The notes beneath the pieces were generated by a model. That model worked only from the letters and a program-made list of their open reading frames with translations, ran no database searches and had not been told where the DNA came from. The position numbers were made by a program, and so were the translations under genes. This document shows, piece after piece, positions 41,627-50,377 of a stretch of 64,000 nucleotides of DNA. The stretch is taken from the NCBI GenBank assembly GCA_016791475.1, contig JAEUWI010000001.1, forward strand, positions 124,001-188,000, given 5' to 3'. The first letter of the stretch is position 1, and every line of letters begins with the position of its first letter. Source of the stretch: Candidatus Hydrogenedentota bacterium. Its GTDB lineage: Bacteria > Hydrogenedentota > Hydrogenedentia > Hydrogenedentales > JAEUWI01.

Positions 41627-42478
41627 TCACGCCATCGGGATGGGATGATCCCAGATGCCGGAGTAGGCCTCAGTTGCGGGGCCTTCCTGGTAGACGCAGC
41701 CGTCTTCGGCCCATTCGATGGCCAGGACTCCGTAAACCAGGTGCACGTTGACACGACGTTCCACGCGATCCGTGATCATCGACGCCAGCGCGGAACCGCA
41801 GGAGCCACTGCCGCTGGCCATGGTGATCCCGCTGCCCCGTTCCCAAATCCGCATCACGATATTCTGGCGGTCAACAACGTTGACGAATTCTACATTGGTC
41901 CGGGCCGGGAAGCTGGGGTGGTGTTCGATTTTCGGGCCGATTTCCGTGAGTTTCACGGCCGTGGCGTCGTCCACGAAGAACACCGCATGGGGATTGCCGA
42001 TATTCGCGCAGGTCACGTGGAGAATCTGCCCGTCGATGTCGATGGGCTCTTCTTTCACCTCGCCCGGCGCGCCGAGCATCGGGATTTCGGCGCGCTCGAA
42101 TCGGGGCCGGCCCATGTTGGAGCGGACGGACAAAACCTTGCCACCTTCGGTCTTGAGCACCACAGCGTTGGGCCCCGCGAGGGTACCGATCACAAACTCG
42201 GTCTTGCTCGTGAGGCCGCGTTCGAAGACATATTTGGCGAAGCAGCGGATGCCGTTGCCGCAGGTCTCCGCCTCGCTGCCGTCGGCGTTGAAAATGCGCA
42301 TGTCAAAGTCATGCTGCTCGCTCGGCTGGATTAGGATAATGCCGTCGGAACCCGCGCCGAGGTGGCGGTGACTCATCTGGCGGGAAAGCTCGGGCCAGTC
42401 GACGCCGGGATACTTCGCGGCTTCGATGAAGTGATAGTCGTTTCCCAGGCCGTGGAGCTTGGTGAAGGCGATGCTCAT
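41627..42478 (-). CDS. dapF: Diaminopimelate epimerase
   Basis: A 283-residue epimerase that interconverts LL- and meso-diaminopimelate for lysine and peptidoglycan synthesis in the cytoplasm. The start FTKLHGLGNDYHFIEA is the family hallmark. The two catalytic Cys are present, in ETCGNGIRCF and in ASGSGSCGSAL; the latter differs from the common 'ACGTGA' wording, but the Cys is kept. GPNAV and NPHAVFF are further family blocks. The length is normal. It implies a Gram-negative-type diaminopimelate cell wall. It stands alone, and its upstream region carries 10-bp and 9-bp word repeats. Confidence 0.93.
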   Translation of the reverse strand: MSIAFTKLHGLGNDYHFIEAAKYPGVDWPELSRQMSHRHLGAGSDGIILIQPSEQHDFDMRIFNADGSEAETCGNGIRCFAKYVFERGLTSKTEFVIGTLAGPNAVVLKTEGGKVLSVRSNMGRPRFERAEIPMLGAPGEVKEEPIDIDGQILHVTCANIGNPHAVFFVDDATAVKLTEIGPKIEHHPSFPARTNVEFVNVVDRQNIVMRIWERGSGITMASGSGSCGSALASMITDRVERRVNVHLVYGVLAIEWAEDGCVYQEGPATEAYSGIWDHPIPMA

Positions 42479-42596
42479 GTATGGAATCCTTTAGTGGGGG
42501 AATGGGAAGGGGGATCAAGTCATATTGCTCTTAAACGAGGGCATATGCGCAGGCGGGCATTTTAGCATACGCATAAGCACTGGGAAAATGGTTTCC

Positions 42597-42708
42597 CACA
42601 GATGGACGCAAATGGACACAGATAGGAATTGAAAAACGATTAACCGCAAAGAACGCAAAGAGCACAAAAGAAAGACCTTTCTCTGTGCTCTCTGCGTTCT
42701 TTGTGGTT
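42597..42708. repeat. CACAGAT half-array joined to a CGCAAAGAA hairpin array
   Basis: CACAGAT/CGCAAAT words start at 42597, 42607 and 42617, ten bases apart, with no inverted partner. Then a 25-base arm at 42642-42666, built of 9-bp CGCAAAGA[AG] words, pairs with 42684-42708 at 23 of 25 positions, so a long hairpin is possible. The whole fills the gap between the divergent... start of dapF and the end of the glycosidase-like gene on the same strand. Confidence 0.88.
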
Positions 42709-42721
42709 CAATTCTTCATTG

Positions 42722-44239
42722 TCAGATTGATGGCTCCACCCGCACTTCCGCCCAGACGATCTGTTGCCCCGCGGGCTGCTGCGCGGTAAACACATTCCCG
42801 CCATCCTTCACCGCGTCCAGCGGACAGTCGAAGGCGAGCGCCCTTACCGCGCCGGGGAACTGGGCGGGATTCTCCACATCCACCGCCGCTGCGCAAGCCG
42901 TGCCGTTGACCGTTGCCGTGTAGGCAGCCTCGGCGACGCCGGGCTTCTCGCCCAGACCGATGATGAAGCGTACCGTGCCCGCAGCGGGCCTGGGGCCGGT
43001 GTTGATGGTGAAGCTCGCCTCGGCGCCTTCCGCCGGAAGCACCACGCCGCTAGGGAAGCCGGAGGGCACGGTGTCGCGGAAGCACTGCAGATGGCGGCGC
43101 GGCTGGGTAAAAACCACGTCCTTGCCGAGGCCCTGTTCCACGAGGATGCGGTAGTCCGAGGTGCTCACGGGAATGGTCTCGGAGTCCATGTAGTTGAAGA
43201 GGTAGATCTGGTCCGCGCCGCGCTGCCAGGCGCTCGCCGCAAATCCCCGGGTGGAGGCGAGATCATTGGCCATGGGCGCGCCGCCGTGCCAGGCCCGGGA
43301 ATTAAACTCCAGTCCCGGTGCCAGCTTTACAGCGGCCCCTTCCACGCCCATTTGCTCGCGCCAGAGCTCTACGGGAATGTCGAAATCGGAACTCAGCCAG
43401 AAGGGGCAGGGGATGAGCAGGTCCACGAGTCCTTCCTTCGCCCAGCGCACCCCGTCCATGCCCAGGCCTTTGGCGGCATCCGGGTGAGCGGGAACCCGCG
43501 CGGCAAGTTGGATGGCGTGTCCGCGCTTTTCACCCCACTCGATGGTGAGCTGGCGCACCTGGCGCATGAACTGGGTCAAGAGCTCGGCGCCGGCCGCTTC
43601 TTCTCCGTCCTTGAAATGCCAGCCAAAGCGCATCCAGTCCAGCTCCAGGCCGTCCGCGTCGTAGCGTTCCAACAGTTCCTTGACGAAGTCCATGGCATGG
43701 GCGCGCACTTCCGGGTGGCCGAAATCCAGGGCACGGGTGGTCCAGCCGCCGCTGGGATCGTTGGGCACGCGCCAGAACTGGGGATTCTTTACCCAGAACG
43801 TGCTGTGCATGTAGCTCGTGGGATCCGGCACATCGTGAATGTCGTTCATCCGCATGGAAATCCAGGGGGAAATGCCCTTCTCCCGGGCGCGGGCAATCCA
43901 GATGGCGTAGGGGTCCAGGCCCTGTTCGTGCAGCAGGCGCGCATTGTCCATCCACTTCTTGCCGGCGCCCTCGGGCATCTTCTGCTCGCCCAGTTCCCAG
44001 ATGGCATCGCGCGTGGCGCTCTTGAAACTCGCCTTCATGGAATTGGCGTTCAGGAAGAGGTGGGACACTTTGGTCCCGGCATATTGATCGATGAAGGCGT
44101 TCAGGCCTTCAAGATTCATCATTTCCGCCGGCCGCGAGGTGAAATAGTGGCTGTTGTCCTCGTTGATGATAATGCCGGGTTCGGCGTTGGCGACAGGGGC
44201 CAGACAGAGGATAGCCAGCAGGGTGCTGATGTGTTTCAT
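42722..44239 (-). CDS. Exported glycoside-hydrolase-like protein
   Basis: A 505-residue protein with a signal peptide (cleavage near ANA, about 19). The central 350 residues look like a TIM-barrel of the glycosyl-hydrolase-like (GHL10/DUF-type) group: ISPWISMRMNDIHD, then RYDADGLELDWMRFGWHF, where Glu-Leu-Asp sits at a barrel strand end, and AARVPAHPDAAKGLGMD. The C-terminal 100 residues form a beta-rich module. The likely acid residues fit carbohydrate hydrolysis in the periplasm or outside the cell, but no standard family signature is certain. It starts 73 bases from a divergent glycosyltransferase. Confidence 0.65.
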   Translation of the reverse strand: MKHISTLLAILCLAPVANAEPGIIINEDNSHYFTSRPAEMMNLEGLNAFIDQYAGTKVSHLFLNANSMKASFKSATRDAIWELGEQKMPEGAGKKWMDNARLLHEQGLDPYAIWIARAREKGISPWISMRMNDIHDVPDPTSYMHSTFWVKNPQFWRVPNDPSGGWTTRALDFGHPEVRAHAMDFVKELLERYDADGLELDWMRFGWHFKDGEEAAGAELLTQFMRQVRQLTIEWGEKRGHAIQLAARVPAHPDAAKGLGMDGVRWAKEGLVDLLIPCPFWLSSDFDIPVELWREQMGVEGAAVKLAPGLEFNSRAWHGGAPMANDLASTRGFAASAWQRGADQIYLFNYMDSETIPVSTSDYRILVEQGLGKDVVFTQPRRHLQCFRDTVPSGFPSGVVLPAEGAEASFTINTGPRPAAGTVRFIIGLGEKPGVAEAAYTATVNGTACAAAVDVENPAQFPGAVRALAFDCPLDAVKDGGNVFTAQQPAGQQIVWAEVRVEPSI

Positions 44240-44311
44240 GGTTTGTGCTCCAGGTTGAGGGAGTAGCATAGCGGGTGGACTATACCGGAGGCCAATCCGT
44301 ACAATCGCGCC

Positions 44312-45394
44312 ATGCGCATCGTCTTCTTCGGGAACGCCTCCAACCGTATTGCCGCCATCCGCTACCGCATCGGAACTTTCGCCCGCATGCTTGAGGCGGA
44401 GGGCCACCGCAGCACCGTGTGCCTGCCCATGTCGATGGCGGAGGAAGAGCACTATTACAGCGGGGCATCGAAACCGGGCAAGCTCTGGATGCTTTTTCAG
44501 GTCGTGTTGCGGCGATTGGCGCAACTGCGTCACGTGCCCCGCGCTGATGTGGTGTACTTTCGAGGCCCGCTGCTACCCTATGGTCCGCCCGTGCTGGAGC
44601 GACTCATCCGGTGGATGAATCCGCGCCTCGTCTTTGATATCGACGACGCCATCTGGGAGCCACCGGCCCATGTGGAGAGCCTCTTTCTGCGTTGGGTGGA
44701 CTACGGCTGGACACGGAAGATGTCGGGCTTGTGCGCCCATGCGGTTGTAGGAAATGGGCTGTTGCGGGACTATGTTGCCCGCCTGAATCCAAGTGTGACC
44801 ATCATCCCCACGTGCATCGATATGGAGTTGCACACGCAGAAGGAGTACACCGGACGGGAAGCCGCGATACTCGGCTGGACCGGTCTGAAAGACAACCTGG
44901 GCTATCTCGCGCCGATTGAAGGCGTCCTGAGGGGACTGGCGGGCGAATACGGCATCACCCTGCACATTGCCACGGGAAAACCCTACGCATTGCAGGGGGT
45001 GACGGTGGAAAACGAACACTGGACCCTGGAACACGAAATCGAGTACCTGCAACACGCCGACATCGGCCTCATGCCGCTCCACGATACGCCCCGCGCCCGG
45101 GGCAAGTGCGCCTTCAAGGCGCTGCAATATATGGCCGTGGGTACCCCTGTGGTTCTTTCGCCCGTGGGTATGAACGCGGAAGTGGTGGAGGATGGTGTCA
45201 GCGGCTTCCTGGCGGACTCGCCTGAGGAATGGAAGGAAAAGCTTGCGCGGCTCATCACCGATCAGGCGCTGCGCGAGCGCATGGGCCGTGCGGCCCGCGC
45301 ACGGGTGCAGGCGCGCTACAGCCATGCGGTATACTTTCCCGTGCTGAAGCGGGTATTGGAAAGGGTTGCGCGTGGTGAAAAAGAGCGGTGGTGA
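44312..45394 (+). CDS. Glycosyltransferase, GT4-like
   Basis: A 360-residue GT-B glycosyltransferase. The N-terminal domain begins MRIVFFGN and has FDIDDAIWEPP, common in group 1 enzymes. The C-terminal nucleotide-sugar domain has ILGWTGLKDNLGYL, ADIGLMPLHDTPRARGKCAFKALQYMAVGTPVV and VEDGVSGFLA, with the charged helix typical of the E-x7-E region changed to a Lys-containing KCAFKALQ form seen in GT4 relatives. It transfers a sugar to a surface glycan intermediate in the cytoplasm. Donor and acceptor are unknown. A 9-bp array follows the stop. Confidence 0.88.
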   Translation: MRIVFFGNASNRIAAIRYRIGTFARMLEAEGHRSTVCLPMSMAEEEHYYSGASKPGKLWMLFQVVLRRLAQLRHVPRADVVYFRGPLLPYGPPVLERLIRWMNPRLVFDIDDAIWEPPAHVESLFLRWVDYGWTRKMSGLCAHAVVGNGLLRDYVARLNPSVTIIPTCIDMELHTQKEYTGREAAILGWTGLKDNLGYLAPIEGVLRGLAGEYGITLHIATGKPYALQGVTVENEHWTLEHEIEYLQHADIGLMPLHDTPRARGKCAFKALQYMAVGTPVVLSPVGMNAEVVEDGVSGFLADSPEEWKEKLARLITDQALRERMGRAARARVQARYSHAVYFPVLKRVLERVARGEKERW

Positions 45395-45412
45395 GATCGT
45401 GTTGAGAAATGG

Positions 45413-45508
45413 GTCTTATGGGTCTTATGGGTCCTATGGGTCTTATGATGAAAAAGTTGCGAATACCCGCCACGACGACCAGTGGCCCATTGGCCCCATA
45501 CGACCCAT
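45413..45508. repeat. 9-bp-period array, GTCTTATGG words, inverted pair
   Basis: GTC lies at 45413, 45422, 45431 and 45440, units GTCTTATGG with one variant base. The facing arm has CCCAT at 45486, 45495 and 45504, again nine apart, the complement of the ATGGG in the left units. It occupies the 126-base gap between two rightward glycan genes. Confidence 0.88.
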
Positions 45509-45520
45509 TGAGCCAGCCCC

Positions 45521-46726
45521 ATGCCCATGACCCCCTCCAATGATCCCGATATCGCGCTGGCCCAGGAGTGGCTCGGCGAACTCGAAGCCTGGCTTGCGGC
45601 CCACGGTACGGTTGGCTACGATCCCTTCGACATCAAGGCCCACCCGCGCATCCGCGCGTTGCAGGAGCGGCCCTTCCTCCGAAAGACGAGCACGGTGCTG
45701 TGCGATGCCTTCCCCCGAGCATCGCGCCGGTTGCTGGGCATCTCGCCTACGGAAAATCCGAAGACCCACGCGCTCCTCGCCATCGGGCGGCTGCGCTTCC
45801 ACCAGATCGCGGGCGACAATGGGTCGCTGAAGGCCGCGCATACACACCTGAAGTGGCTGCGCGATCATTCATGGACAGGCTCGAGCGGCTTGTGCTGGGG
45901 TTACCCCTTTTGGGTTTACGGCGCGGGCGTCGATATCCCGACTCGCTCTCCGATTGCCGTGGTAAGCGCCATCGCGGGCGAAGCTTTTCTGCTGGCGCAC
46001 AACATCACCGGCGCAATGGAACACCTGGAGGCCGCGCAATCCATTGCGCGACACTTCATGGAAGATCTCCCGCGCATTGGTGAGACTGACAGATCTTTTT
46101 GCTTTGCTTACGGACTTGCGGATCATCGCGCCGTGCACAATGCGAACTTGCTCGTGGCGCAGCACCTGCTCGAAGTCGCCGTGGCGACGGATGATGAAGC
46201 CATGGCGCGCACGGCCCTGCGTTCGGTGCAGTTCTCGCTTGACGCGCAACGGCCCGACGGCGCTTTTCCCTATGGCGCGATGCTGCCCGGCTCGCGGCAA
46301 GAAGCGGCGCTGATGGCTCTCGTGGATCACCACCACACCGGTTTCGTGTTGCGCTCGCTGACCGCCATCAACGCGCACGCACAAAACCCGATCATCAAAG
46401 ACGCCCTCAAACGGGGCTACGCCTTCTACCGAACCCTGCTTGATTCCAGCGGCATGCCCCATGGCGAACATGGCACGTATCCCGTTGATATCCACGCCTG
46501 CGCCGAAGCGATTCTGTGCCACGCGACGCTGGAGAAGGACTTCATGGGCGCGCGTCAACAGTCGGTGATTGCGCTGCGTTGGGCCTGGGCCTACATGCGC
46601 GACGTGAAGGATGGCGCGCCTCACTACCGGAAGTACAAGGGCTTTACCTCGAAGATGCCTTATCCCAGGTGGGGCGTGGCCTGGATGTATCGGGCGTTGG
46701 CGGAATATGTGTGGCGGATAGGGTGA
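45521..46726 (+). CDS. Predicted alpha/alpha-barrel protein of glycan cluster
   Basis: A 401-residue soluble protein. Repeated helical pairs with Gly, His and aromatic residues, such as CWGYPFWVYGAGVDIPT, NANLLVAQHLLEVA, DGAFPYG and DIHACAEAILCHATL, suggest an alpha/alpha toroid of the terpenoid-cyclase or polysaccharide-modifying type. Related proteins occur in surface-polysaccharide clusters, where they are usually left as hypothetical. There is no clear catalytic signature. It lies between two glycosyltransferase genes and probably has a role in glycan synthesis or modification. That role is inferred from context alone. Confidence 0.65.
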   Translation: MPMTPSNDPDIALAQEWLGELEAWLAAHGTVGYDPFDIKAHPRIRALQERPFLRKTSTVLCDAFPRASRRLLGISPTENPKTHALLAIGRLRFHQIAGDNGSLKAAHTHLKWLRDHSWTGSSGLCWGYPFWVYGAGVDIPTRSPIAVVSAIAGEAFLLAHNITGAMEHLEAAQSIARHFMEDLPRIGETDRSFCFAYGLADHRAVHNANLLVAQHLLEVAVATDDEAMARTALRSVQFSLDAQRPDGAFPYGAMLPGSRQEAALMALVDHHHTGFVLRSLTAINAHAQNPIIKDALKRGYAFYRTLLDSSGMPHGEHGTYPVDIHACAEAILCHATLEKDFMGARQQSVIALRWAWAYMRDVKDGAPHYRKYKGFTSKMPYPRWGVAWMYRALAEYVWRIG

Positions 46727-46750
46727 TTGACGCGTCGCTTCAGTCACCGC

Positions 46751-46792
46751 ACCCACAAGCTGATGGCCGCCCGAGGCGGCCCGCGTGTGGGT
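46751..46792. other. Hairpin downstream of the alpha/alpha-barrel gene
   Basis: ACCCACA (46751-46757) pairs with TGTGGGT (46786-46792). Inside, GGCCGCC (46765-46771) pairs with GGCGGCC (46775-46781) around CGA. It stands 24 bases after the stop, but no T tract follows. It could act as a factor-dependent terminator or a stability hairpin. Confidence 0.55.
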
Positions 46793-46844
46793 CGGAGATC
46801 CGTCGCAGGAGGATGGCGCCCGTGATGATCGTTGAGATATCTCC

Positions 46845-46889
46845 GTCGAACTTGTCCACTCGGTCCACCTCGTCCACTCCGTCCACAAA
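46845..46889. repeat. 9-bp-period array, GTCCACTC words, single arm
   Basis: GTC occurs at 46845, 46854, 46863, 46872 and 46881, exactly nine bases apart, with units GTCCACTCG, GTCCACCTC, GTCCACTCC and GTCCACAAA. I see no inverted partner nearby, so this is a one-armed member of the family. Confidence 0.9.
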
Positions 46890-46967
46890 TCCCTTTGCAT
46901 CCCCACGGTCCCGCCACGTACCATGTGCCCCGTCACACGCCGCCATCGGGAATGAGGGACATCGCGC

Positions 46968-49235
46968 ATGAAGCAAGTGCTGGTCAAAGGGGGCAGGGTG
47001 CATCTGGAAACCGTGCCGCCTCCCGCCATCGGGCTCGGAATGGCACTGGTTCGGGTGTCCTATTCCCTCATCAGCTCGGGCACGGAATCCTCTTTTGTTT
47101 CCAGCGGCGGTACGGCCGCCTACGCGCTCAAGAAGGCAAAAGATCCCCTCAACATAGAAAAGGTGAAGCGGAAGCTCGCGACGGTGGGGGTGAAGGGCAC
47201 CCTCGACATCGTCCGCGGCAAACTCCTCGAATTTCAGGCGCCGGGCTACAGCACTTCGGGCGTAATCGTGGCCTGCGGCGCCGACGTGCCCGGCTTTCGC
47301 GTGGGCGATCGGGTGGCCTGCGCGGGCGTGGGCTACGCCTGCCACGCCGAGTTCAACGCCGTGCCCCACCAACTCCTGACACCCCTACCCGACGGCGTGG
47401 ATTTTGACGCGGGCGCCTTTGTGGCCCTGGGCGCGATCGCCATGCAGGGCGTGCGCCGGGCGCAGCCAACCTTCGGCGAGACGATCGTCGTAATCGGGTT
47501 GGGGCTGGTCGGTCTCCTTGCGGCGCAGGTCGTCCGGGCCGCCGGTTGTCGCGTCATCGGCTGCGACCCCGTGGTGACGCGTCGCAACCTCGCATTGGAA
47601 TTGGGCGTTGAAGCCGCGTGCGCGCCGGACGAGCTCGAAGGTGTCGTCCATGAGTGGAGCGCGGGCTATGGCGCGGATGCCGTCATCGTGTGCGCCGCCT
47701 CCAAAGACAGCGCCATCGCGAATCAGGCCATTGATCTGTGCCGTCCGCGCGGCCGCGTCTCCGTGGTGGGCGCTGTCGGCATGCACCTCGAGCGCGAGGG
47801 ACTCTTTCGAAAAGAAGTCGATTTTTCGCTGTCCTGCTCCTATGGTCCGGGCCGCTACGATACGGCCTATGAAGAAAATGGACTTGACTATCCCATCGGC
47901 CACGTGCGCTGGACCGAGGGCCGCAATATGGCGGAGTTCTTGCGCATGGTCGCAGAGGGCAAGGTACGGGTGTCGTCGCTTATTTCGCGCATCGATTCCG
48001 TCGACGACGCCGCCAGCGCGTATGACGCGATCACGCGGGGCGACGGCGATACGATAGCCGCACTGCTGCGTTACTCTATTTCAAACGAAGATCGCCTGGG
48101 CGTTCACCCCCCCTTCCCCCCCGTCCACCTTCGGCGCATCTTCGACAGCGGGGGGATGGACCCCGTGCTCAATCTCCGTTCCATCAATCCCCCCGCAGGC
48201 AGCATCGGCGTGGCCGTAGTCGGCGCGGGGGCCTTCGCCCAGGCCTTTCACCTGCCGAATCTTCAGCGTATCGAAGGCTGTCACCTCGAAGCCGTTGCCG
48301 CGCGCACCGGCAGCTCGGCGAAACAGACTGGGGAGCGCTTCGGGGCCCGGTACTGCACAACCGATATCGATGTGATTCTGGCGGACCCGAAAGTCCACGC
48401 GGTGGTGATTGCGACACGTCACAACCTTCACGCGGCACAAGCCCTCGCGGCCCTTGATGCGGGCAAGCACGTCTTTGTGGAAAAGCCCATGGCGCTGACA
48501 GTGGCGGATTGCGAGGCGATCTGCGCGAAAGCGTCTGAAACCGGTCTGCTTGTGACCGTGGGATACAACCGGGTCTCTTCGCCCCATGCCCGCGCGGCCA
48601 AAGCGGCGCTGGCGAAGGTGTCGGGGCCAACGCAGGTAATTTATCGTTGCAACGCGGGACCTCGCCCGGCGGACCACTGGTCGCTCGATCCTGAGGAGGG
48701 CGGCGGTCGCATCCTGGGCGAGGCGGTGCACTTCTACGATTTCTGTTGCTGGTTGCTCAACGCCGATCCGGTTTCGGTCATCGCACAAGCGGCGGGTATT
48801 GCGCCGGACTGGAATGACCTCACCACGCTCCTGCGCTTTCCCGATGGATCTCTGGCCACGGTGATCTACTGCACCACGGGCTCGCTGAATTCGGGCAAGG
48901 AACGTATCGAGATCTACAGGGGCGGCGGATCGATCGTCATCGAAGATTATCGCGGCGTTCGCTTCGATGGCCTGCCGGGGAAGAGCGTCAAGCCAGGCCG
49001 CGAGGACAAAGGTCAATTCGGGCTCCTCCAGAATTTCATTCGCGCCGTACGCGGCGAAGAGCCACTTGAGGTGACGGCGGCACATGGCCTCCGTGCGACT
49101 CGGATCGCCCTGGAGGCTTTGGCCTCGGCGCGGGGAACCAGTAGGACGAATTGGACCGATAGGACGGATGAGGGAGATCGAACAAATCCGTCCTATCGGT
49201 CCTATCCGTCGAATTCCCCGGAACCCACGCCGTGA
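46968..49235 (+). CDS. Bi-domain oxidoreductase (zinc dehydrogenase plus Gfo/Idh/MocA)
   Basis: A 755-residue fusion. Residues about 1-370 are a medium-chain dehydrogenase: GVGYACHAEFNAVP, VIGLGLVGLLAAQVVRAAG (nucleotide fold) and ALLRY at the end. Residues about 400-730 are a Gfo/Idh/MocA oxidoreductase: VAVVGAGAFAQAFHLPNL, VVIATRHNLHAAQALAALDAGKHVFVEKPMAL. This fusion is a known family in polysaccharide clusters. It probably oxidises and reduces a nucleotide sugar with NAD. The last 24 residues (RTNWTDRTDEGDRTN and SYRSYPSN) are coded by a 9-bp inverted array and are unlike any enzyme tail. The stop overlaps the GTG of the next glycosyltransferase. Confidence 0.9.
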   Translation: MKQVLVKGGRVHLETVPPPAIGLGMALVRVSYSLISSGTESSFVSSGGTAAYALKKAKDPLNIEKVKRKLATVGVKGTLDIVRGKLLEFQAPGYSTSGVIVACGADVPGFRVGDRVACAGVGYACHAEFNAVPHQLLTPLPDGVDFDAGAFVALGAIAMQGVRRAQPTFGETIVVIGLGLVGLLAAQVVRAAGCRVIGCDPVVTRRNLALELGVEAACAPDELEGVVHEWSAGYGADAVIVCAASKDSAIANQAIDLCRPRGRVSVVGAVGMHLEREGLFRKEVDFSLSCSYGPGRYDTAYEENGLDYPIGHVRWTEGRNMAEFLRMVAEGKVRVSSLISRIDSVDDAASAYDAITRGDGDTIAALLRYSISNEDRLGVHPPFPPVHLRRIFDSGGMDPVLNLRSINPPAGSIGVAVVGAGAFAQAFHLPNLQRIEGCHLEAVAARTGSSAKQTGERFGARYCTTDIDVILADPKVHAVVIATRHNLHAAQALAALDAGKHVFVEKPMALTVADCEAICAKASETGLLVTVGYNRVSSPHARAAKAALAKVSGPTQVIYRCNAGPRPADHWSLDPEEGGGRILGEAVHFYDFCCWLLNADPVSVIAQAAGIAPDWNDLTTLLRFPDGSLATVIYCTTGSLNSGKERIEIYRGGGSIVIEDYRGVRFDGLPGKSVKPGREDKGQFGLLQNFIRAVRGEEPLEVTAAHGLRATRIALEALASARGTSRTNWTDRTDEGDRTNPSYRSYPSNSPEPTP
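49143..49216. repeat. 9-bp-period array inside the 3' end of the oxidoreductase gene
   Basis: GAC falls at 49145, 49154 and 49163, and GTC at 49190, 49199 and 49208, nine apart. Words are the CGATAGGAC type seen at 8382 and 25642. The arms pair almost fully around about 15 bases. Because nine is a multiple of three, the array stays open and is read as repeating Arg-Thr-Asp and Ser-Tyr-Arg tripeptides. Confidence 0.9.
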
Positions 49236-50374
49236 AGATTTGTATCCTCAACGTGCTCCACGGTCCTTTCGACAAGCGTATGTTTCACAAAGTGGGTATG
49301 TCGCTCGTCGCCGCGGGCCACGAGGTTGTGTCCATCTGTCCGCGCGGTGAATTTAGCGGCCCTGAGCGCGACGGCATTCACTTTCACTACATCCCGGCGT
49401 CGGGCTCAAAGGTTCACCGGCTGAGGGCGCTGGCGTATCTCTTCTGGCTGGGCCGCCGGGCGCGTGCGGACCTGTATCTCGCGCCCGAGCCCGAATCGTG
49501 GGTGGCGGCGCTGCTAATCAAGTGCACGCGCCGCTGTCGTGTCGTTTTTGACATGCACGAACATGTGCCCACGGAGTTCGCGAAATTCTTTCCCGCGTTC
49601 CTGCGGGAGGGCGTCGTCTGGCTCACGCGCCGCGCGATGCGGGGCATGGCGCGTTTTACCGACTACATCATCCTCACGCGGGAGAGCTTCGACTTCGAGT
49701 GGGACGGGCTCTCCACACCGCGCGGCGTGGTCATAAATTCCAACCACGTCCAGCCCCGCTGCAACGAAGTGCCGGACGCCATTCGCAAACGCATTGGCGA
49801 GGGTCCCGTCGTGCTGCATCAGGGGACCTTCGGCACAATCCGCGGTTCATGGCAACTGCTCAACGCCATGAAGATCGTCCGTAAGAAAGTGCCCGGCGTC
49901 CGCTGCGTTGTGCTGGGGCACTATGCCTACGGCGATTTCGACAAGTACAAGCGCGCCATTGAGCGGACGGGACTCTCGGAAAATTTCCAGCTCGTGGACA
50001 CCGTGCCCTACGAAGAGGTGCCGGCCTGGATCGCGGCCTGCGACGTGGGGCTCATTCTTTTTCAACCGGGGCTCGTAAATCACACCCTGGCCATGCCCCA
50101 TAAGCTTTTCGATTATATGCGCGAGGCGAAGCCCGTGGTCGCGCCGGATTTCGCCATTGAAGTGGCCCGAATTGTGGATGACGCCGCGTGCGGTGTGCTG
50201 GTGGAGGTGACCGAGGCCAGGGCCATCGCGAAGGCCATCGTGCGGCTCCTGAGCGACCCCGCGCTCGCGCGGCGGCTCGGTGAAAGCGGTCGCAAAGCCG
50301 TGGAAGATCGCTATAACTGGCAGCACGAAGAGGCGAAGCTCCTCGCCGCGATTCAGTCGCTGGAGCGGGGCTAG
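49232..50374 (+). CDS. Glycosyltransferase, GT4-like
   Basis: A 380-residue GT-B enzyme. It starts MKICILNVLHGPFDKRMFHKVGMSL at GTG 49232, overlapping the upstream stop. Further landmarks are LYLAPEPESW and FDMHEHVP in the acceptor domain, then VVLHQGTFGTIRGSWQLL, ACDVGLILFQPG and MPHKLFDYMREAKPVVAPDF in the donor domain. It acts in the cytoplasm on a lipid-linked glycan. The tail is followed after three bases by the asparagine synthase gene, so these genes are one operon. The sugar specificity is unknown. Confidence 0.9.
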   Translation: MKICILNVLHGPFDKRMFHKVGMSLVAAGHEVVSICPRGEFSGPERDGIHFHYIPASGSKVHRLRALAYLFWLGRRARADLYLAPEPESWVAALLIKCTRRCRVVFDMHEHVPTEFAKFFPAFLREGVVWLTRRAMRGMARFTDYIILTRESFDFEWDGLSTPRGVVINSNHVQPRCNEVPDAIRKRIGEGPVVLHQGTFGTIRGSWQLLNAMKIVRKKVPGVRCVVLGHYAYGDFDKYKRAIERTGLSENFQLVDTVPYEEVPAWIAACDVGLILFQPGLVNHTLAMPHKLFDYMREAKPVVAPDFAIEVARIVDDAACGVLVEVTEARAIAKAIVRLLSDPALARRLGESGRKAVEDRYNWQHEEAKLLAAIQSLERG

Positions 50375-50377
50375 TCC

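Noticed and set aside
42722-44239. A definite GH10 or GH13 assignment for the exported barrel protein
   Set aside because: Only a general barrel pattern with an ELDW strand end is visible; the diagnostic family motifs are not.
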